In this document: positions 20,480 to 28,714 of the stretch, in pieces
Numbering within the stretch: position 1 is the first letter of the stretch
Layout: every line of letters starts with the position of its first letter
DNA from: Telmatospirillum siberiense
GTDB lineage: Bacteria; Pseudomonadota; Alphaproteobacteria; Rhodospirillales; Magnetospirillaceae
Reading direction: 5' to 3'
Assembly (NCBI RefSeq): GCF_002845745.1
Contig: NZ_PIUM01000004.1
Span: 1-64,000 of the forward strand
DNA: 64,000 nt
Translations under genes and position numbers: made by a program
The notes under the pieces: generated by a model
What the model saw: the letters and a program-made list of their open reading frames with translations, nothing else
Database searches by the model: none
Told to the model about the DNA's origin: nothing

Positions 20480-21463
20480 TCATGCGGTGCTCTCACCGGT
20501 CAGGCGCCGCCAGTTTCCATGTGCAAATCCGGCCTTTGCCGGCTCGGCGAGTCCACAATTCTCCAGAAACCGCCTCGCATCCCCGCCGGGACGATATTGG
20601 TAAGGGAAGTCGGTGGAAAAGAGCAGGCGATCCGTGCCGACAACGGCGGCGGCGCGCTCCAGGTAATGAGGAAGGAACATACCGCTGGCCGTAACATAGA
20701 GATTCCGGCGCAGGTACGTCGCGATCGGATGGGCCAGCCCGGACACGCGGTCCATTGCCGCGAGACGCTCGGCATAGAACAGCACCAGCTCGCCCCAATG
20801 GCCCAGGATCACCTGGAGATTTGGCATGCGATCGAACGTGCCGGCGAGGACAAGGCGAAGGAACTGGATGCCCGCATCATAGTGCCAACCTAGGCCGTAG
20901 GTGGCGAATGCGGCATCGACCTCCGGCTTGAAGCCCGAATAATAGGCCGCCCTGACGGCCATGTCGGGTGCCCGGGGATGGAGGAATACCGGCGCGCCCA
21001 AGGCCTCCGCACTCTGGAAAATGGGCGAGAGGGTTGGATGGTCAAGGTTGCGCGCGCCGACCCTGCCGCACAGCATCGCTCCCTTGAAGCCGAGCGTCTT
21101 GACACAGCGTTCGAGTTCCAGCGCGGCTTCCTCAGGCATCGCCACCGGCAGCGTGGCCAGAGCCTGGAAGCGCGTTGGATGGCGGGCGATCGCCGCCGCC
21201 AGGGCGTCGTTGGCCCGCCGGGCCATGTCGACGCTTTCCGGCCCGAGGTCATGAAGCGCGGGCGTCGTCAGCGACAGGACCTGAACGTCAAGGCCCGTTT
21301 CGTCCATCAGGGCGAGCCGGTCCTCGGCGAGGTCGAGCAGTCGGCCCTCGATCGGGCCGGAATGGAAGGCCACGCTCGGGTCGACCGCGTCCAGCCCAAT
21401 GGCCTTCCACGCGTCGCGTATCTCGGCGGTCAGGAAATGCTCTTCGATACCGATCAATGTCAT
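20480..21463 (-). CDS. Amidohydrolase-family decarboxylase (ACMSD / 2,3-dihydroxybenzoate decarboxylase-like)
   Basis: A 327-residue TIM-barrel metalloenzyme. The N-terminal metal motif is IEEHF, histidines lie in FLHPRAPD and LGHWGE, and the catalytic Asp is in FSTDFPYQY. This arrangement fits the non-oxidative decarboxylase branch (gamma-resorcylate, 2,3-dihydroxybenzoate or aminocarboxymuconate semialdehyde) rather than a hydrolase. It is divergent from the LysR gene at 21687, its likely regulator. The substrate is probably an aromatic acid; the exact one is not determined. Confidence 0.85.
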   Translation of the reverse strand: MTLIGIEEHFLTAEIRDAWKAIGLDAVDPSVAFHSGPIEGRLLDLAEDRLALMDETGLDVQVLSLTTPALHDLGPESVDMARRANDALAAAIARHPTRFQALATLPVAMPEEAALELERCVKTLGFKGAMLCGRVGARNLDHPTLSPIFQSAEALGAPVFLHPRAPDMAVRAAYYSGFKPEVDAAFATYGLGWHYDAGIQFLRLVLAGTFDRMPNLQVILGHWGELVLFYAERLAAMDRVSGLAHPIATYLRRNLYVTASGMFLPHYLERAAAVVGTDRLLFSTDFPYQYRPGGDARRFLENCGLAEPAKAGFAHGNWRRLTGESTA

Positions 21464-21686
21464 GAATCACCTCGGTCACCAGGGGTGCGGTTTGCAGAGC
21501 CGTCTGGGGGAAGGAGGATCGTGCCGGCAGGGTAGCGTGACGTCGTTGGGTCCATGGGGATGCCTTTCACGAAGGGGGCGGCAACCAACATGATCGATCC
21601 ATTCGGCTGGCACCAGACGCACAGGATACATAATATAGTTGCATAAGACGCCATGTTATAAGCGGTGAATGAGATAAGGCCTGGCC

Positions 21687-22601
21687 ATGGACGATGTGGA
21701 TCTGAATCTTCTTCCGGCGCTGGATGCGCTACTCACCGAAGGCAGCGTGACCGGCGCGGCCGGCCGTCTTGGCTTGAGTGTTTCCGCCATGAGCCGGACA
21801 CTTGCGCGGCTGCGGTCCGCAACGGGCGACCCGCTGCTCGTGCGCGCCGGGCGCGGGCTTGTGCCGACTCCCCGGGCGGCCGAACTGCGCGAGCAGGTTC
21901 ATAGGCTTGCTCGTGACGCGAGGATGGTTCTGAGCCCGCAGACCAGCCATCTGGACATCGGAACGCTTGAGCGGACTTTTACGATTTGCGCCAACGAGGG
22001 GTTCGTTGAACGGTTCTCAGCCTCCCTGGTGGTTGCCGTTACGAAAGCGGCTCCCGGGGTCAGGCTGCGTTTCGTGCCCAAGCCCGTCAAGAGCGCTCGT
22101 CCGCTCCGGGAGGGACGGATCGATCTCGAAATCGGGGTGCTCGGAGCATTCGCGCCGGAAGTGCGGGCACAGTCCATCTTTCGGGACAAATTCGTTGGCG
22201 CGGTGCGGGTGGGCCATCCGTTGCTGACCGGCCCCATGACCCCCGAACGCTATGCCGCTTGCAAACATGTCGTGGCATCGCGCAAGGAGACCTTTACGGG
22301 ACCGGTTGACGAAGCCTTGGAGGTGTTCGGCCTTAGGCGGGAGATCGCGGCCGTCGTCCCCGGATTCCCCGATGCCCTGCGCATCACGCGCCAGTCGGAC
22401 CTGGTTGCGCTGGTGCCGCGCTCCTGTCTCGGCGGCGCCCTGACGAGCGTGGAAGGGCTTGTCGGCTTTGAGCTTCCCGTCCGCACGCCTGAGATCACGA
22501 TATCAGCCATGTGGCATCCTCGAATGGACGCCGACCCGGCACATCGCTGGCTGCGTGACACGGTGATGGGACTGTGCCGTGCGGCGACGCCACCACATTA
22601 A
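21687..22601 (+). CDS. LysR-family transcriptional regulator
   Basis: A 304-residue LysR regulator. The HTH is at about residues 4-62 (LNLLPALDALLTEGSVTGAAGRLGLSVSAMSRTLARLR, then LLVRAGRGLVPTPRA), followed by an effector-binding domain. The NodD/PcpR-like start, DLNLLPALDALL, is common in regulators of aromatic degradation. It is divergent from the decarboxylase across about 220 bp, which should contain a shared operator. Confidence 0.9.
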   Translation: MDDVDLNLLPALDALLTEGSVTGAAGRLGLSVSAMSRTLARLRSATGDPLLVRAGRGLVPTPRAAELREQVHRLARDARMVLSPQTSHLDIGTLERTFTICANEGFVERFSASLVVAVTKAAPGVRLRFVPKPVKSARPLREGRIDLEIGVLGAFAPEVRAQSIFRDKFVGAVRVGHPLLTGPMTPERYAACKHVVASRKETFTGPVDEALEVFGLRREIAAVVPGFPDALRITRQSDLVALVPRSCLGGALTSVEGLVGFELPVRTPEITISAMWHPRMDADPAHRWLRDTVMGLCRAATPPH

Positions 22602-22609
22602 AGAAGAGA

Positions 22610-22655
22610 GCCGGCAGGCTTTGCCGGCGACCCGAGGCCACTCAATGAGGGTCCT
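22610..22655 (+). terminator. Probable terminator after the LysR gene
   Basis: GCCGGCA/TGCCGGC (22610-22616 with 22622-22628) forms a 7-bp stem. A second weak stem, GACCC/GGGTC, ends in the T-rich run CCTTTTGTCTTT. This would end the LysR transcript before it enters the convergent toxin gene. Confidence 0.35.
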
Positions 22656-22663
22656 TTTGTCTT

Positions 22664-23071
22664 TCAGCCCGCAATGCGAAACGGATTGACGATTCGCAAG
22701 CCCTCGTCGAACTCCATGCCGTGCTGCATATCCTCCGACCATAACCCATCGCAATCGGCTTGGAGGGCCGAAGCGACGATCATCGCGTCGTAGGTGGAGA
22801 GAGTGTAGCGCTTGGCGAGCGCGAGCCCGGTCTCGTGGGTCTCGACGGTGATCGGTTGGACGGTCAGCAGGCGGCGCAACACAGACAGAAAGCTGCGGGT
22901 GTCCGGCCACGTCAGGCGCATCTTGCGGCGCGCGACATTGGTCAGTTCGTTCAGGACCTGGACGCTGATCACGCCGCCGTTGCCGATGATCGCCTCCGCA
23001 CGATCCGCCTTCACGGAATCGCCGGACGCGATATGGACAAGGACATTGGTATCGAAGAAGCTACCGGGCAT
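22664..23071 (-). CDS. vapC: PIN-domain ribonuclease toxin (VapC family)
   Basis: A 135-residue PIN-domain toxin expected to cleave RNA with bound Mg2+. The acidic residues appear in FFDTNVLVHIA, in VLNELTNVARR, in the helix YDAMIVASALQ, and in LWSEDMQHG. It overlaps the upstream AbrB-type antitoxin by 11 bp, so the two are coexpressed as an operon. It marks one edge of an accessory island. The target RNA is unknown. Confidence 0.9.
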   Translation of the reverse strand: MPGSFFDTNVLVHIASGDSVKADRAEAIIGNGGVISVQVLNELTNVARRKMRLTWPDTRSFLSVLRRLLTVQPITVETHETGLALAKRYTLSTYDAMIVASALQADCDGLWSEDMQHGMEFDEGLRIVNPFRIAG

Positions 23072-23303
23072 TTACCTCATCCCGGTCGAACTTGAAATCG
23101 GGCGGTAGGCGACCACGGAAAGCGCGAAGCCGCTTCAGCAATTCATCGCGGCCCGGCTTGCGCGCGACGCCGAGATCCCGCAGGTCGGCGACATGGATTT
23201 CGATCTCGTCGCCTTCCTTCAGTTCAAGCGCTTCGACCACGGCGGCGGGGAGGCGAACCGCGAGACTGTTGCCCCATTTGGCGACCTGCAAGGCATTCAC
23301 CAT
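23061..23303 (-). CDS. vapB: AbrB/MazE-type antitoxin (VapB)
   Basis: An 80-residue swapped-hairpin DNA-binding antitoxin. The family core is NALQVAKWGNSLAVRLP, then VVEALELKEGDEIEIHV. The C-terminal tail (about residues 50-80, ending FKFDRDEVNAR) should wrap the toxin. The frame is open further upstream, but the AbrB fold begins at ATG 23303. An AT-rich stretch with TTGCAA and TCTAAT lies just upstream as a possible promoter. It overlaps vapC by 11 bp. Confidence 0.85.
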   Translation of the reverse strand: MVNALQVAKWGNSLAVRLPAAVVEALELKEGDEIEIHVADLRDLGVARKPGRDELLKRLRAFRGRLPPDFKFDRDEVNAR

Positions 23304-23461
23304 TCTATGGATAGACATTAGAGAAAATGTATATCTTGCAAGAACTCGGATCAAGGGCCGAGCATCGAGCGCTTTGCGCCCATACTTGTCATTCGAGACG
23401 ATCGTTGGCATACCGCGAAAACAGACATACACCGCAGGTCAAAATCCTGCCCCTGGCCGCC

Positions 23462-24970
23462 TCATAATCTGCTGGCAACGAATATGCGCAGTTTTGGTCC
23501 GGCAAACTCGCTGAGTGCACCCTGATAGATCTGTACCTGCCGTTGGTCGCGACAAGAAATCAGCAAGCTCTTACCAGCCTGAAGCAGCGAAATGAGTTCA
23601 GGATGGACAGATTGTTTCTTCGAGCATGTGTAAACATCACCCGCCTCATAAAATAGCGTTTCGCAATCCGCATTAAATGCGAAAGCGGGCGCCGCAGCCC
23701 CCCCTTTAAAGCCGGAAGGAACGAGCATACAATTTCTTTTTGCGTTGCGAATTTCCGTGTCCAATAAGGCGAGAACAAATTTGTAAATATTTCCACGATG
23801 TTTCGTGCTAGACTGCGAGAGCGTAATCTTTCCCTGCTGAAGAAAGATTTGGTCTAGTTCCTTCCAGGCAGATGCGCCGCCGCGCGTCCCGGCCAGATCC
23901 AGCGGGCTATAGGCCGTCCCGTCGTCGGTGAGTGTGACGCACGTCTCGGTGAACGAGCAATTCGCGTAACTCGCGTCGCCATGAATGAAGGCATTTTGCG
24001 CTAACTCGGCGATCGCGACTGCTAATACCTCGGCTAAAATGCCATCCGCATCGCGATCCGACGCATAGCCTGAGAGTCGCTGAATGAGTTGTGGCACCTG
24101 AGCATTCATGGCGTCCATTATGGCGTTGCGTTCACCCGCCGGCCGCGAGATGCGAATTGCTTGACCGATCAACGCGTCAGTAAGGCGATCTGCCGCGGGA
24201 TCATGTCGCGGCTCCGCGAGTTGGTATTCCTGTGTAAGAGCATCAAGCACAGGGGCAATAAGACTCGCAGCAGCCTGTGCTGCGTTCGATTGGCGCTCTC
24301 TTCCCACCTCATGGCCGCCATCGTCAGAAATCGCCTTGACGAGAAGCCAGGGTATCTCAAGATCACGGACAACATCGAATGCTTCCATCTCGCCGCCCAG
24401 GATTTCTGGTAGCTGAGCGATGATGTCGTCGCGCTCGTCGTCGTCTGCAAGGTAGAGCTCAGCAGAGGCAAGAGCTCCTGTTAATATTTTTCCACCATTC
24501 GTTAGGTCTGGCAACAGGACTATACAATTATCAATAGAAGACAGCGGGCTTTTGCAAGGAACGGCTCGCCTGCTTCGTTCTCCCTGCTTCACGCTTAGAT
24601 AATTGATATTTTGAATTTGAGAAGAGACAAGGATATCGTTCGCCTCCACTCTTTCAGGATTACCCCAAGCGAACCCAACTATGATGACGAGTTGGGGCTG
24701 CGGCCTTGGCGGCTGCGTAATCCACCGGCAAATCGATCCGATCGAATCCCGGCCTTGCGCGCCGGCTGAACCGTTAAGATGAATACAGAAACGGCTACCG
24801 ATCCTTCCGATCCGCGCTCCCCTGCAATCATGATAAATGATTGCTGGAGCATCATCAGCCAGGACGGCGCGCACAGCGTCTTGCTCAACGCTATTAGTCG
24901 TGAGCAGAAGCACGTAGTTATTATCGAGCGCAACCTTGCTGCAGATTATGTCGATCGGTTGCTTGGACAT
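23462..24970 (-). CDS. Nucleoside-phosphorylase-like domain fused to a GHKL ATPase domain
   Basis: A 502-residue two-domain protein with no signal or TM segment. Residues 15-245 resemble the MTA/SAH nucleosidase-purine phosphorylase fold: VLLLTTNSVEQDAVRAVL at the start, LVIIVGFAWG, and the family signature GGEMEAFDVV (192-201) followed by VKAISDDGG. Residues about 285-440 carry a GHKL-type ATP site, with N box ELAQNAFIHG (322-331) and G1 DDG at 349-351. No His phospho-acceptor box was seen, so it is not a standard kinase. It lies in an accessory island between two toxin-antitoxin modules. It may be a nucleotide-depleting defence or signalling protein, but that role is inferred. Confidence 0.75.
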   Translation of the reverse strand: MSKQPIDIICSKVALDNNYVLLLTTNSVEQDAVRAVLADDAPAIIYHDCRGARIGRIGSRFCIHLNGSAGAQGRDSIGSICRWITQPPRPQPQLVIIVGFAWGNPERVEANDILVSSQIQNINYLSVKQGERSRRAVPCKSPLSSIDNCIVLLPDLTNGGKILTGALASAELYLADDDERDDIIAQLPEILGGEMEAFDVVRDLEIPWLLVKAISDDGGHEVGRERQSNAAQAAASLIAPVLDALTQEYQLAEPRHDPAADRLTDALIGQAIRISRPAGERNAIMDAMNAQVPQLIQRLSGYASDRDADGILAEVLAVAIAELAQNAFIHGDASYANCSFTETCVTLTDDGTAYSPLDLAGTRGGASAWKELDQIFLQQGKITLSQSSTKHRGNIYKFVLALLDTEIRNAKRNCMLVPSGFKGGAAAPAFAFNADCETLFYEAGDVYTCSKKQSVHPELISLLQAGKSLLISCRDQRQVQIYQGALSEFAGPKLRIFVASRL

Positions 24971-25355
24971 ACAATATCCTATGAAAAAATAACTCCGGCT
25001 ATGCTCTTCTTTGTCGGGGGAGCAGCGCGATTAGAGGCTTCGTATTAACGGCGGGGCCCGGACGGCGGAGCCGGTTGTATCAGTCATGCCGGCATCTTGC
25101 CATCAGTCAGAGCCCCAGGATAGGGGATCAGTGACCAAAAAGGGCCGTTTGTAATGGGATGTAAGTCATAATCCACCACGACAGCGCGCATTCAATGGGA
25201 TGGTGCGCGCTTGCTCACCAGAATGAGGCTGCGTTACACCTCGAGTTGGTTGGTTGCGGGCACCCGATTGGAACTTACGCGAATATGCCTGCCTCGCGCC
25301 GATCACGGTCGTTCTGGAGCAAGATCGCGGCGTCCGGAAGCGGTCATTGATATTT
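24971..25355. other. Gene-free stretch
   Basis: About 385 bp upstream of the phosphorylase-ATPase gene with no frame of coding character on either strand. It presumably holds that gene's promoter. I see no strong hairpin or recognisable element before the inverted repeat that starts at 25356. Confidence 0.4.
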
Positions 25356-25379
25356 CCGGTATTATGTAGCAAGCGCCAC
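25356..25379 (+). repeat. 24-nt inverted repeat, left arm
   Basis: This 24-nt sequence (starting CCGGTATTATGTAGC, ending GCGCCAC) occurs as an exact inverted copy at 26804-26827. The two arms bound a 1.47-kb segment containing the membrane protein gene and a small ORF. Identity between arms is complete over 24 nt. Confidence 0.75.
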
Positions 25380-25481
25380 AAGCGCTACCTCCATACCCGC
25401 ACTGCGGCGGCACGTCGACGCTGACTCATCGTAAGCGTAGTCGCCGCAATTGTATTTCTGATCGGCATCCCGATCGAAACC

Positions 25482-26435
25482 TTAATCGGCATATCCCCCT
25501 CCTATTGCTGCGGGATCAAATCCGAAATTTCGTTTATCGATGTCGCCAAGCCATTTTCCTTTAATGAGTATACGGGGAGTCGCCTCGACAGCGGGATTTT
25601 TAATCCGCAAGTAATACGATTCCGCGGTGCAATGGATAGTTGCGTCTCTGGCGGACTGATAGGTCACATGGAGAACGAGCATGCCACCGGTGAAGAGAGG
25701 TTCTTTAGCGCTACCGATATGTATTTCCTCCACGTTAGGAAATTTGGATGTCAGAGCAGTTTCAACGTCCTTTGGGTCGTTGGGGAACAACGTATTTCCA
25801 ATGGATTTGGCGGAATCAGCATCGGGCAGCCTGGCAGTCAGACAACTCTTCTGAGCAATATTTGGCTCTTTAATCATGTTCATGAAAGCGTCAAATGTCA
25901 TTGGTGTGTAGTCATAGTATGGGGAGATAACATTTGTAGCAGGAATGGTGCCGATATTAACTATCTTATAGCGGACCGGGAGAATAACATTTCCGCTTCT
26001 AACGTCTGTGGCCATGGGGTTGTTAGGAACAACTGGATTGCTAATTTTAATCCATGGGCGTTGTTCGTCTCTCATTTCGTCAATTTGACTTCTCATTACT
26101 GAGAGTTGCGCATTCATTGCGGTGATGGTTTTTTTAGTGGATTCGCTCGCCTCACGAATAGTTTTCTTCGTGTCGATATGCGCGACGCGCATGGAGGCGA
26201 AGGCAACGATGGCAGCGACGAAGAGGCCGATGATAGTCAGCCATTCCCGAAAGCATTTTTGCTTGTCGTCGGAACGCTGCTTCTTTGTGTAGGCGCTTAT
26301 ATGGTGGCGAAGGCGGTCAAGCGCAGAGACTATTGGTACATAGTGCTCGTACTGCTTGCGGTCCCAATATTTGGATTGGACCTTCTGTTGCTTTTTGAGG
26401 TTTCCGGACTGCCGGTGATGTGGTGGCATTAGCAT
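25482..26435 (-). CDS. Membrane-anchored protein of unknown function
   Basis: A 317-residue protein I do not recognise. A basic N-terminal region of about 65 residues is followed by one TM helix (WLTIIGLFVAAIVAFASMRV, about 65-85), then a coiled-coil stretch (TKKTIREASESTKKTITAMNAQL), and a soluble C-terminal domain of about 190 residues beginning RPWIKISNP. The topology suggests one anchor with the C-terminal domain outside the cytosol, or the reverse; this is not resolved. The DNA is clearly more AT-rich than its surroundings. It lies between exact 24-nt inverted repeats, suggesting horizontal acquisition. An alternative start is ATG 26429. Confidence 0.7.
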   Translation of the reverse strand: MLMPPHHRQSGNLKKQQKVQSKYWDRKQYEHYVPIVSALDRLRHHISAYTKKQRSDDKQKCFREWLTIIGLFVAAIVAFASMRVAHIDTKKTIREASESTKKTITAMNAQLSVMRSQIDEMRDEQRPWIKISNPVVPNNPMATDVRSGNVILPVRYKIVNIGTIPATNVISPYYDYTPMTFDAFMNMIKEPNIAQKSCLTARLPDADSAKSIGNTLFPNDPKDVETALTSKFPNVEEIHIGSAKEPLFTGGMLVLHVTYQSARDATIHCTAESYYLRIKNPAVEATPRILIKGKWLGDIDKRNFGFDPAAIGGGYAD

Positions 26436-26609
26436 CCACGGAGAATGCAGGAATCACCTACACTTCGTCTATTCGAATATGCTCCCGTACCAATAGCCTT
26501 CATTGCCGCCAAAAAGAACCACATTGGGAAGGCTCCATGGCTGATTTTCAAAGTTATTGACGGGGCAGTCTCGAAAATCCCCATCTCGGTTGGCCACCGC
26601 GCCAGCTCA

Positions 26610-26756
26610 TCATAACCGCCCATCCATTTTCAGCACGGCGTCAATGTGGAACAACTCGGCGGTAAGCCGGTCGATCTGGCTTTGCGCCTCGATGATCTGC
26701 CCAGCAACGGTGCTGCGGTTCTCGTGGAGTCCCAATATGATGAAGGTGTTGCTCAT
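26610..26756 (-). CDS. Short coiled-coil ORF, probably a truncated accessory gene
   Basis: A 48-residue frame starting ATG at 26756 (SNTFIILGLHENRSTVAG, then QIIEAQSQIDRLTAELFHIDAVLK) that stops shortly after DAVLKMDGRL. The heptad pattern and the LTAELFHIDAVL segment look like genuine protein rather than a shadow, and resemble small accessory proteins carried on mobile elements that normally continue further. I read it as a short or truncated gene. It lies inside the segment bounded by 24-nt inverted repeats. Confidence 0.45.
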   Translation of the reverse strand: MSNTFIILGLHENRSTVAGQIIEAQSQIDRLTAELFHIDAVLKMDGRL

Positions 26757-26803
26757 ACTGGATATTTTAGGAAGCCCAGGGGTTAGCCAGCAATATCCTG
26801 CTG

Positions 26804-26827
26804 GTGGCGCTTGCTACATAATACCGG
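26804..26827 (-). repeat. 24-nt inverted repeat, right arm
   Basis: Exact inverted copy of 25356-25379. Just inside it is a small hairpin (CCAGCA/TGCTGG, about 26786-26803). The arm may be the terminal repeat or recombination site of a small element. Confidence 0.75.
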
Positions 26828-26963
26828 ATATTTCTGGTTCCTCGGCTCGGTATTCTCGACCGGCTGGCCAGCGGGAACGCACTCCGACCCCTTAAATTCC
26901 AGCAGCCGTCACTGGAGGCACATGACGAACCTGCCGTATGTGCTTCGTTGAATGACTGGATGT

Positions 26964-27863
26964 TCATTGCTTGAAGCAGTTTTCCCGATGCCATGCCAGA
27001 AACTGCGGATGAGGGCGATCTTTTAGATTGATCGGCGGCGCCGCATAACCCGACCGGTTGATGAAGGTGCGAACGCCATCAGGATCATTGGCTTGGCGTG
27101 AGATCAGAATTTGCAGATCATCGCCAAGGCTGATCAGACCCCGGTCAAACATCCAGTGGGCTGTTCCCGAAAGGGCCAGACCGTTGTGAACCGTATCGGG
27201 GCCATCAGCCTCTACCGGCCGGATATGTGCTGCATTCACTTCGGCGCGACCGCCACCATTGATCAGCTTGAGGCCAGTCACGGCACAGCGCTCGTCATAG
27301 GCCCGCAGCACGATCCTGCGGAAGACGCGATCCCGCACTGCGCGCGAAGTTAGTTGTAGAACTCGATCGCGCTGCGTTTCGAACACAAATGGCGCTTGGC
27401 TTTCCTCCAAGCCAGCCGGCTGGTCGAGGTCTCCCTCACGCGGTAGGAGTGGGGCGCGATCCTCAAGACCGCGATTAACGATCCGATTGAAGTCGGCATC
27501 AGAGATTGGCCGTACCGCCGATTGGGTACGACCTGAAAGCCTACCCCCATCATTCAGCAGGCCGCGCTCGATCGGTCCTTCAACGTCGTTAAATGGAACG
27601 GGGTTAGCAAAATCGAGATAGGTATTGGGTTCAATCAGCGCGAGATACATCTCCGGCGCTTTCGGATCGGGAATGATCTGTTGCACGCGGGCGACCGCGA
27701 AATAGCCGCGTGATGCCGGTACTTTCCTTGGTTCGAGATAAATAATCCAATCACCGGCGCTCTGTTTGGCCCGATCGAGATATTGCTTCGGAAATTGGTA
27801 TTGCACGGCCGGGCTGTCGTCGTAGATCGAATCCGAACGATGCATGAAAACACTATGAGGCAT
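26964..27863 (-). CDS. HNH endonuclease (putative restriction-type)
   Basis: A 299-residue nuclease. The C-terminal HNH_2-type domain contains CAVTGLKLINGG, the metal-site segment VNAAHIRPVEADGPD, HNGLALSGTAHWMFDRG and LISLGDDLQILIS. The N-terminal 160 residues (from HSVFMHRSDSIYDD, with DWIIYLEPRK and YFAVARVQQI) look like a separate all-beta recognition domain. Such nucleases can target modified or foreign DNA, but no methylase partner is encoded nearby. ATG at 27863 is preferred over upstream in-frame starts; no strong ribosome-binding site was seen. Confidence 0.8.
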   Translation of the reverse strand: MPHSVFMHRSDSIYDDSPAVQYQFPKQYLDRAKQSAGDWIIYLEPRKVPASRGYFAVARVQQIIPDPKAPEMYLALIEPNTYLDFANPVPFNDVEGPIERGLLNDGGRLSGRTQSAVRPISDADFNRIVNRGLEDRAPLLPREGDLDQPAGLEESQAPFVFETQRDRVLQLTSRAVRDRVFRRIVLRAYDERCAVTGLKLINGGGRAEVNAAHIRPVEADGPDTVHNGLALSGTAHWMFDRGLISLGDDLQILISRQANDPDGVRTFINRSGYAAPPINLKDRPHPQFLAWHRENCFKQ

Positions 27864-28043
27864 AACGCGAGTATAACCCCGCCGCGAAGCCATCACCATA
27901 GCCCATCAATTCTTCACGATAGGAGTTCCGGTGGCACTGCACTGAATTTAGAGGTCCGATGTGACGCCACCATCTCCCAAACCCGCCCTTCCGCAATCGG
28001 CGCAACCCGGCCGTTAAACGACGCGTGCGACTCCGCTCACCCC

Positions 28044-28334
28044 TCAGAATCCCGCTTCCTTTGTGTGTCGCACGGCCAGGACGATGACATCCCGCCCATC
28101 ATAATGATAACGCGCGACGTAACCGCCTTCGCCAAACTCGACGAGCCAATCACGGAATTCCGGCTCCATGTCGTCGACGGGCCGGCCGATTTCGGGATGC
28201 GCCGCCAAGGTCTTCACGCCATCGCGGATCGCCCGCACGGCGCGCGACGCGGCCTCCCGGCTTTTCGGCCTCAGAAACGCGTGGAGCCGCGCGATGTCTC
28301 GCAACGCCTGCGGCGACCAGATCAGCCGTGGCAT
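28044..28334 (-). CDS. ParE/RelE-superfamily toxin
   Basis: A 96-residue toxin with the family pattern LIWSPQALRDIARLHAFL, HPEIGRPVDD, then FGEGGYVARYHYDGRDVIVLAVRHTKEAGF. The sequence is closer to ParE (gyrase-targeting) than to ribosome-dependent RelE, but the target is not proven. It overlaps the antitoxin gene by 13 bp and ends the accessory island on its right-hand side. Confidence 0.9.
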   Translation of the reverse strand: MPRLIWSPQALRDIARLHAFLRPKSREAASRAVRAIRDGVKTLAAHPEIGRPVDDMEPEFRDWLVEFGEGGYVARYHYDGRDVIVLAVRHTKEAGF

Positions 28335-28609
28335 TCAGGGGGAGGGGGATCGACGTCCTCGCCATCTTCAAGCCTGGCGAGCCAGGCGTCGGCTTCGGTG
28401 GCCGTGACATGCAAGCCGGTCGCCTGATAGTCGTTCCAGGCCGCGATGGCCGACTGTCGAAACTGTTCACGCTTTTCTTCGCGGTCCACATATTGTTCGA
28501 TGGCTTCGCGCATGATCCAATGTGCCGAACGGCGCCTTGCCTCGGCAAGCCGCCGTATCTTGCCCTTTATTTCTTCGTCGAGTTTCAGGCTTGTCGTCGA
28601 TGCGGCCAC
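28322..28609 (-). CDS. Ribbon-helix-helix antitoxin (ParD/CopG type)
   Basis: A 95-residue antitoxin. The ribbon-helix-helix domain is TTSLKLDEEIKGKIRRLAEARRRSAHWIMREAIEQYV, followed by an acidic toxin-binding tail (DAWLARLEDGEDVDPPPP). I choose GTG at 28609, preceded by GGGAG at a suitable distance. A GTG at 28642 is possible, but it lies at the predicted transcription start (promoter at 28641-28670). It is coexpressed with the overlapping toxin gene. Confidence 0.85.
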   Translation of the reverse strand: MAASTTSLKLDEEIKGKIRRLAEARRRSAHWIMREAIEQYVDREEKREQFRQSAIAAWNDYQATGLHVTATEADAWLARLEDGEDVDPPPPECHG

Positions 28610-28640
28610 AATGCGGTGCTCCCAGGTGTTACCTTGGATC

Positions 28641-28670
28641 ACTATATTGATTTTCCCAGGCTGATTTCAA
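28641..28670 (-). promoter_or_regulatory. Predicted sigma-70 promoter of the toxin-antitoxin operon
   Basis: On the minus strand, TTGAAA (28665-28670) and TATAGT (28641-28646) are separated by 18 bp. Transcription would start just before the GGGAG ribosome-binding site of the antitoxin. It supports the GTG start at 28609. Confidence 0.5.
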
Positions 28671-28714
28671 CGTTGCCGGGCCTCAAATCTTCCGTCCGGA
28701 CGACGCCTTTTCTT

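Noticed and set aside
26429-26623. 64-codon minus-strand frame below the short coiled-coil ORF
   Set aside because: It starts near the ORF's stop, but shows no family pattern and overlaps the 5' end of the membrane-protein gene.
25356-26827. Integron gene cassette
   Set aside because: The arms are simple inverted repeats at both ends, without attC-type core sites, and no integron integrase is present.
22664-28670. Prophage remnant
   Set aside because: No integrase, capsid, tail or lysis gene was recognised.
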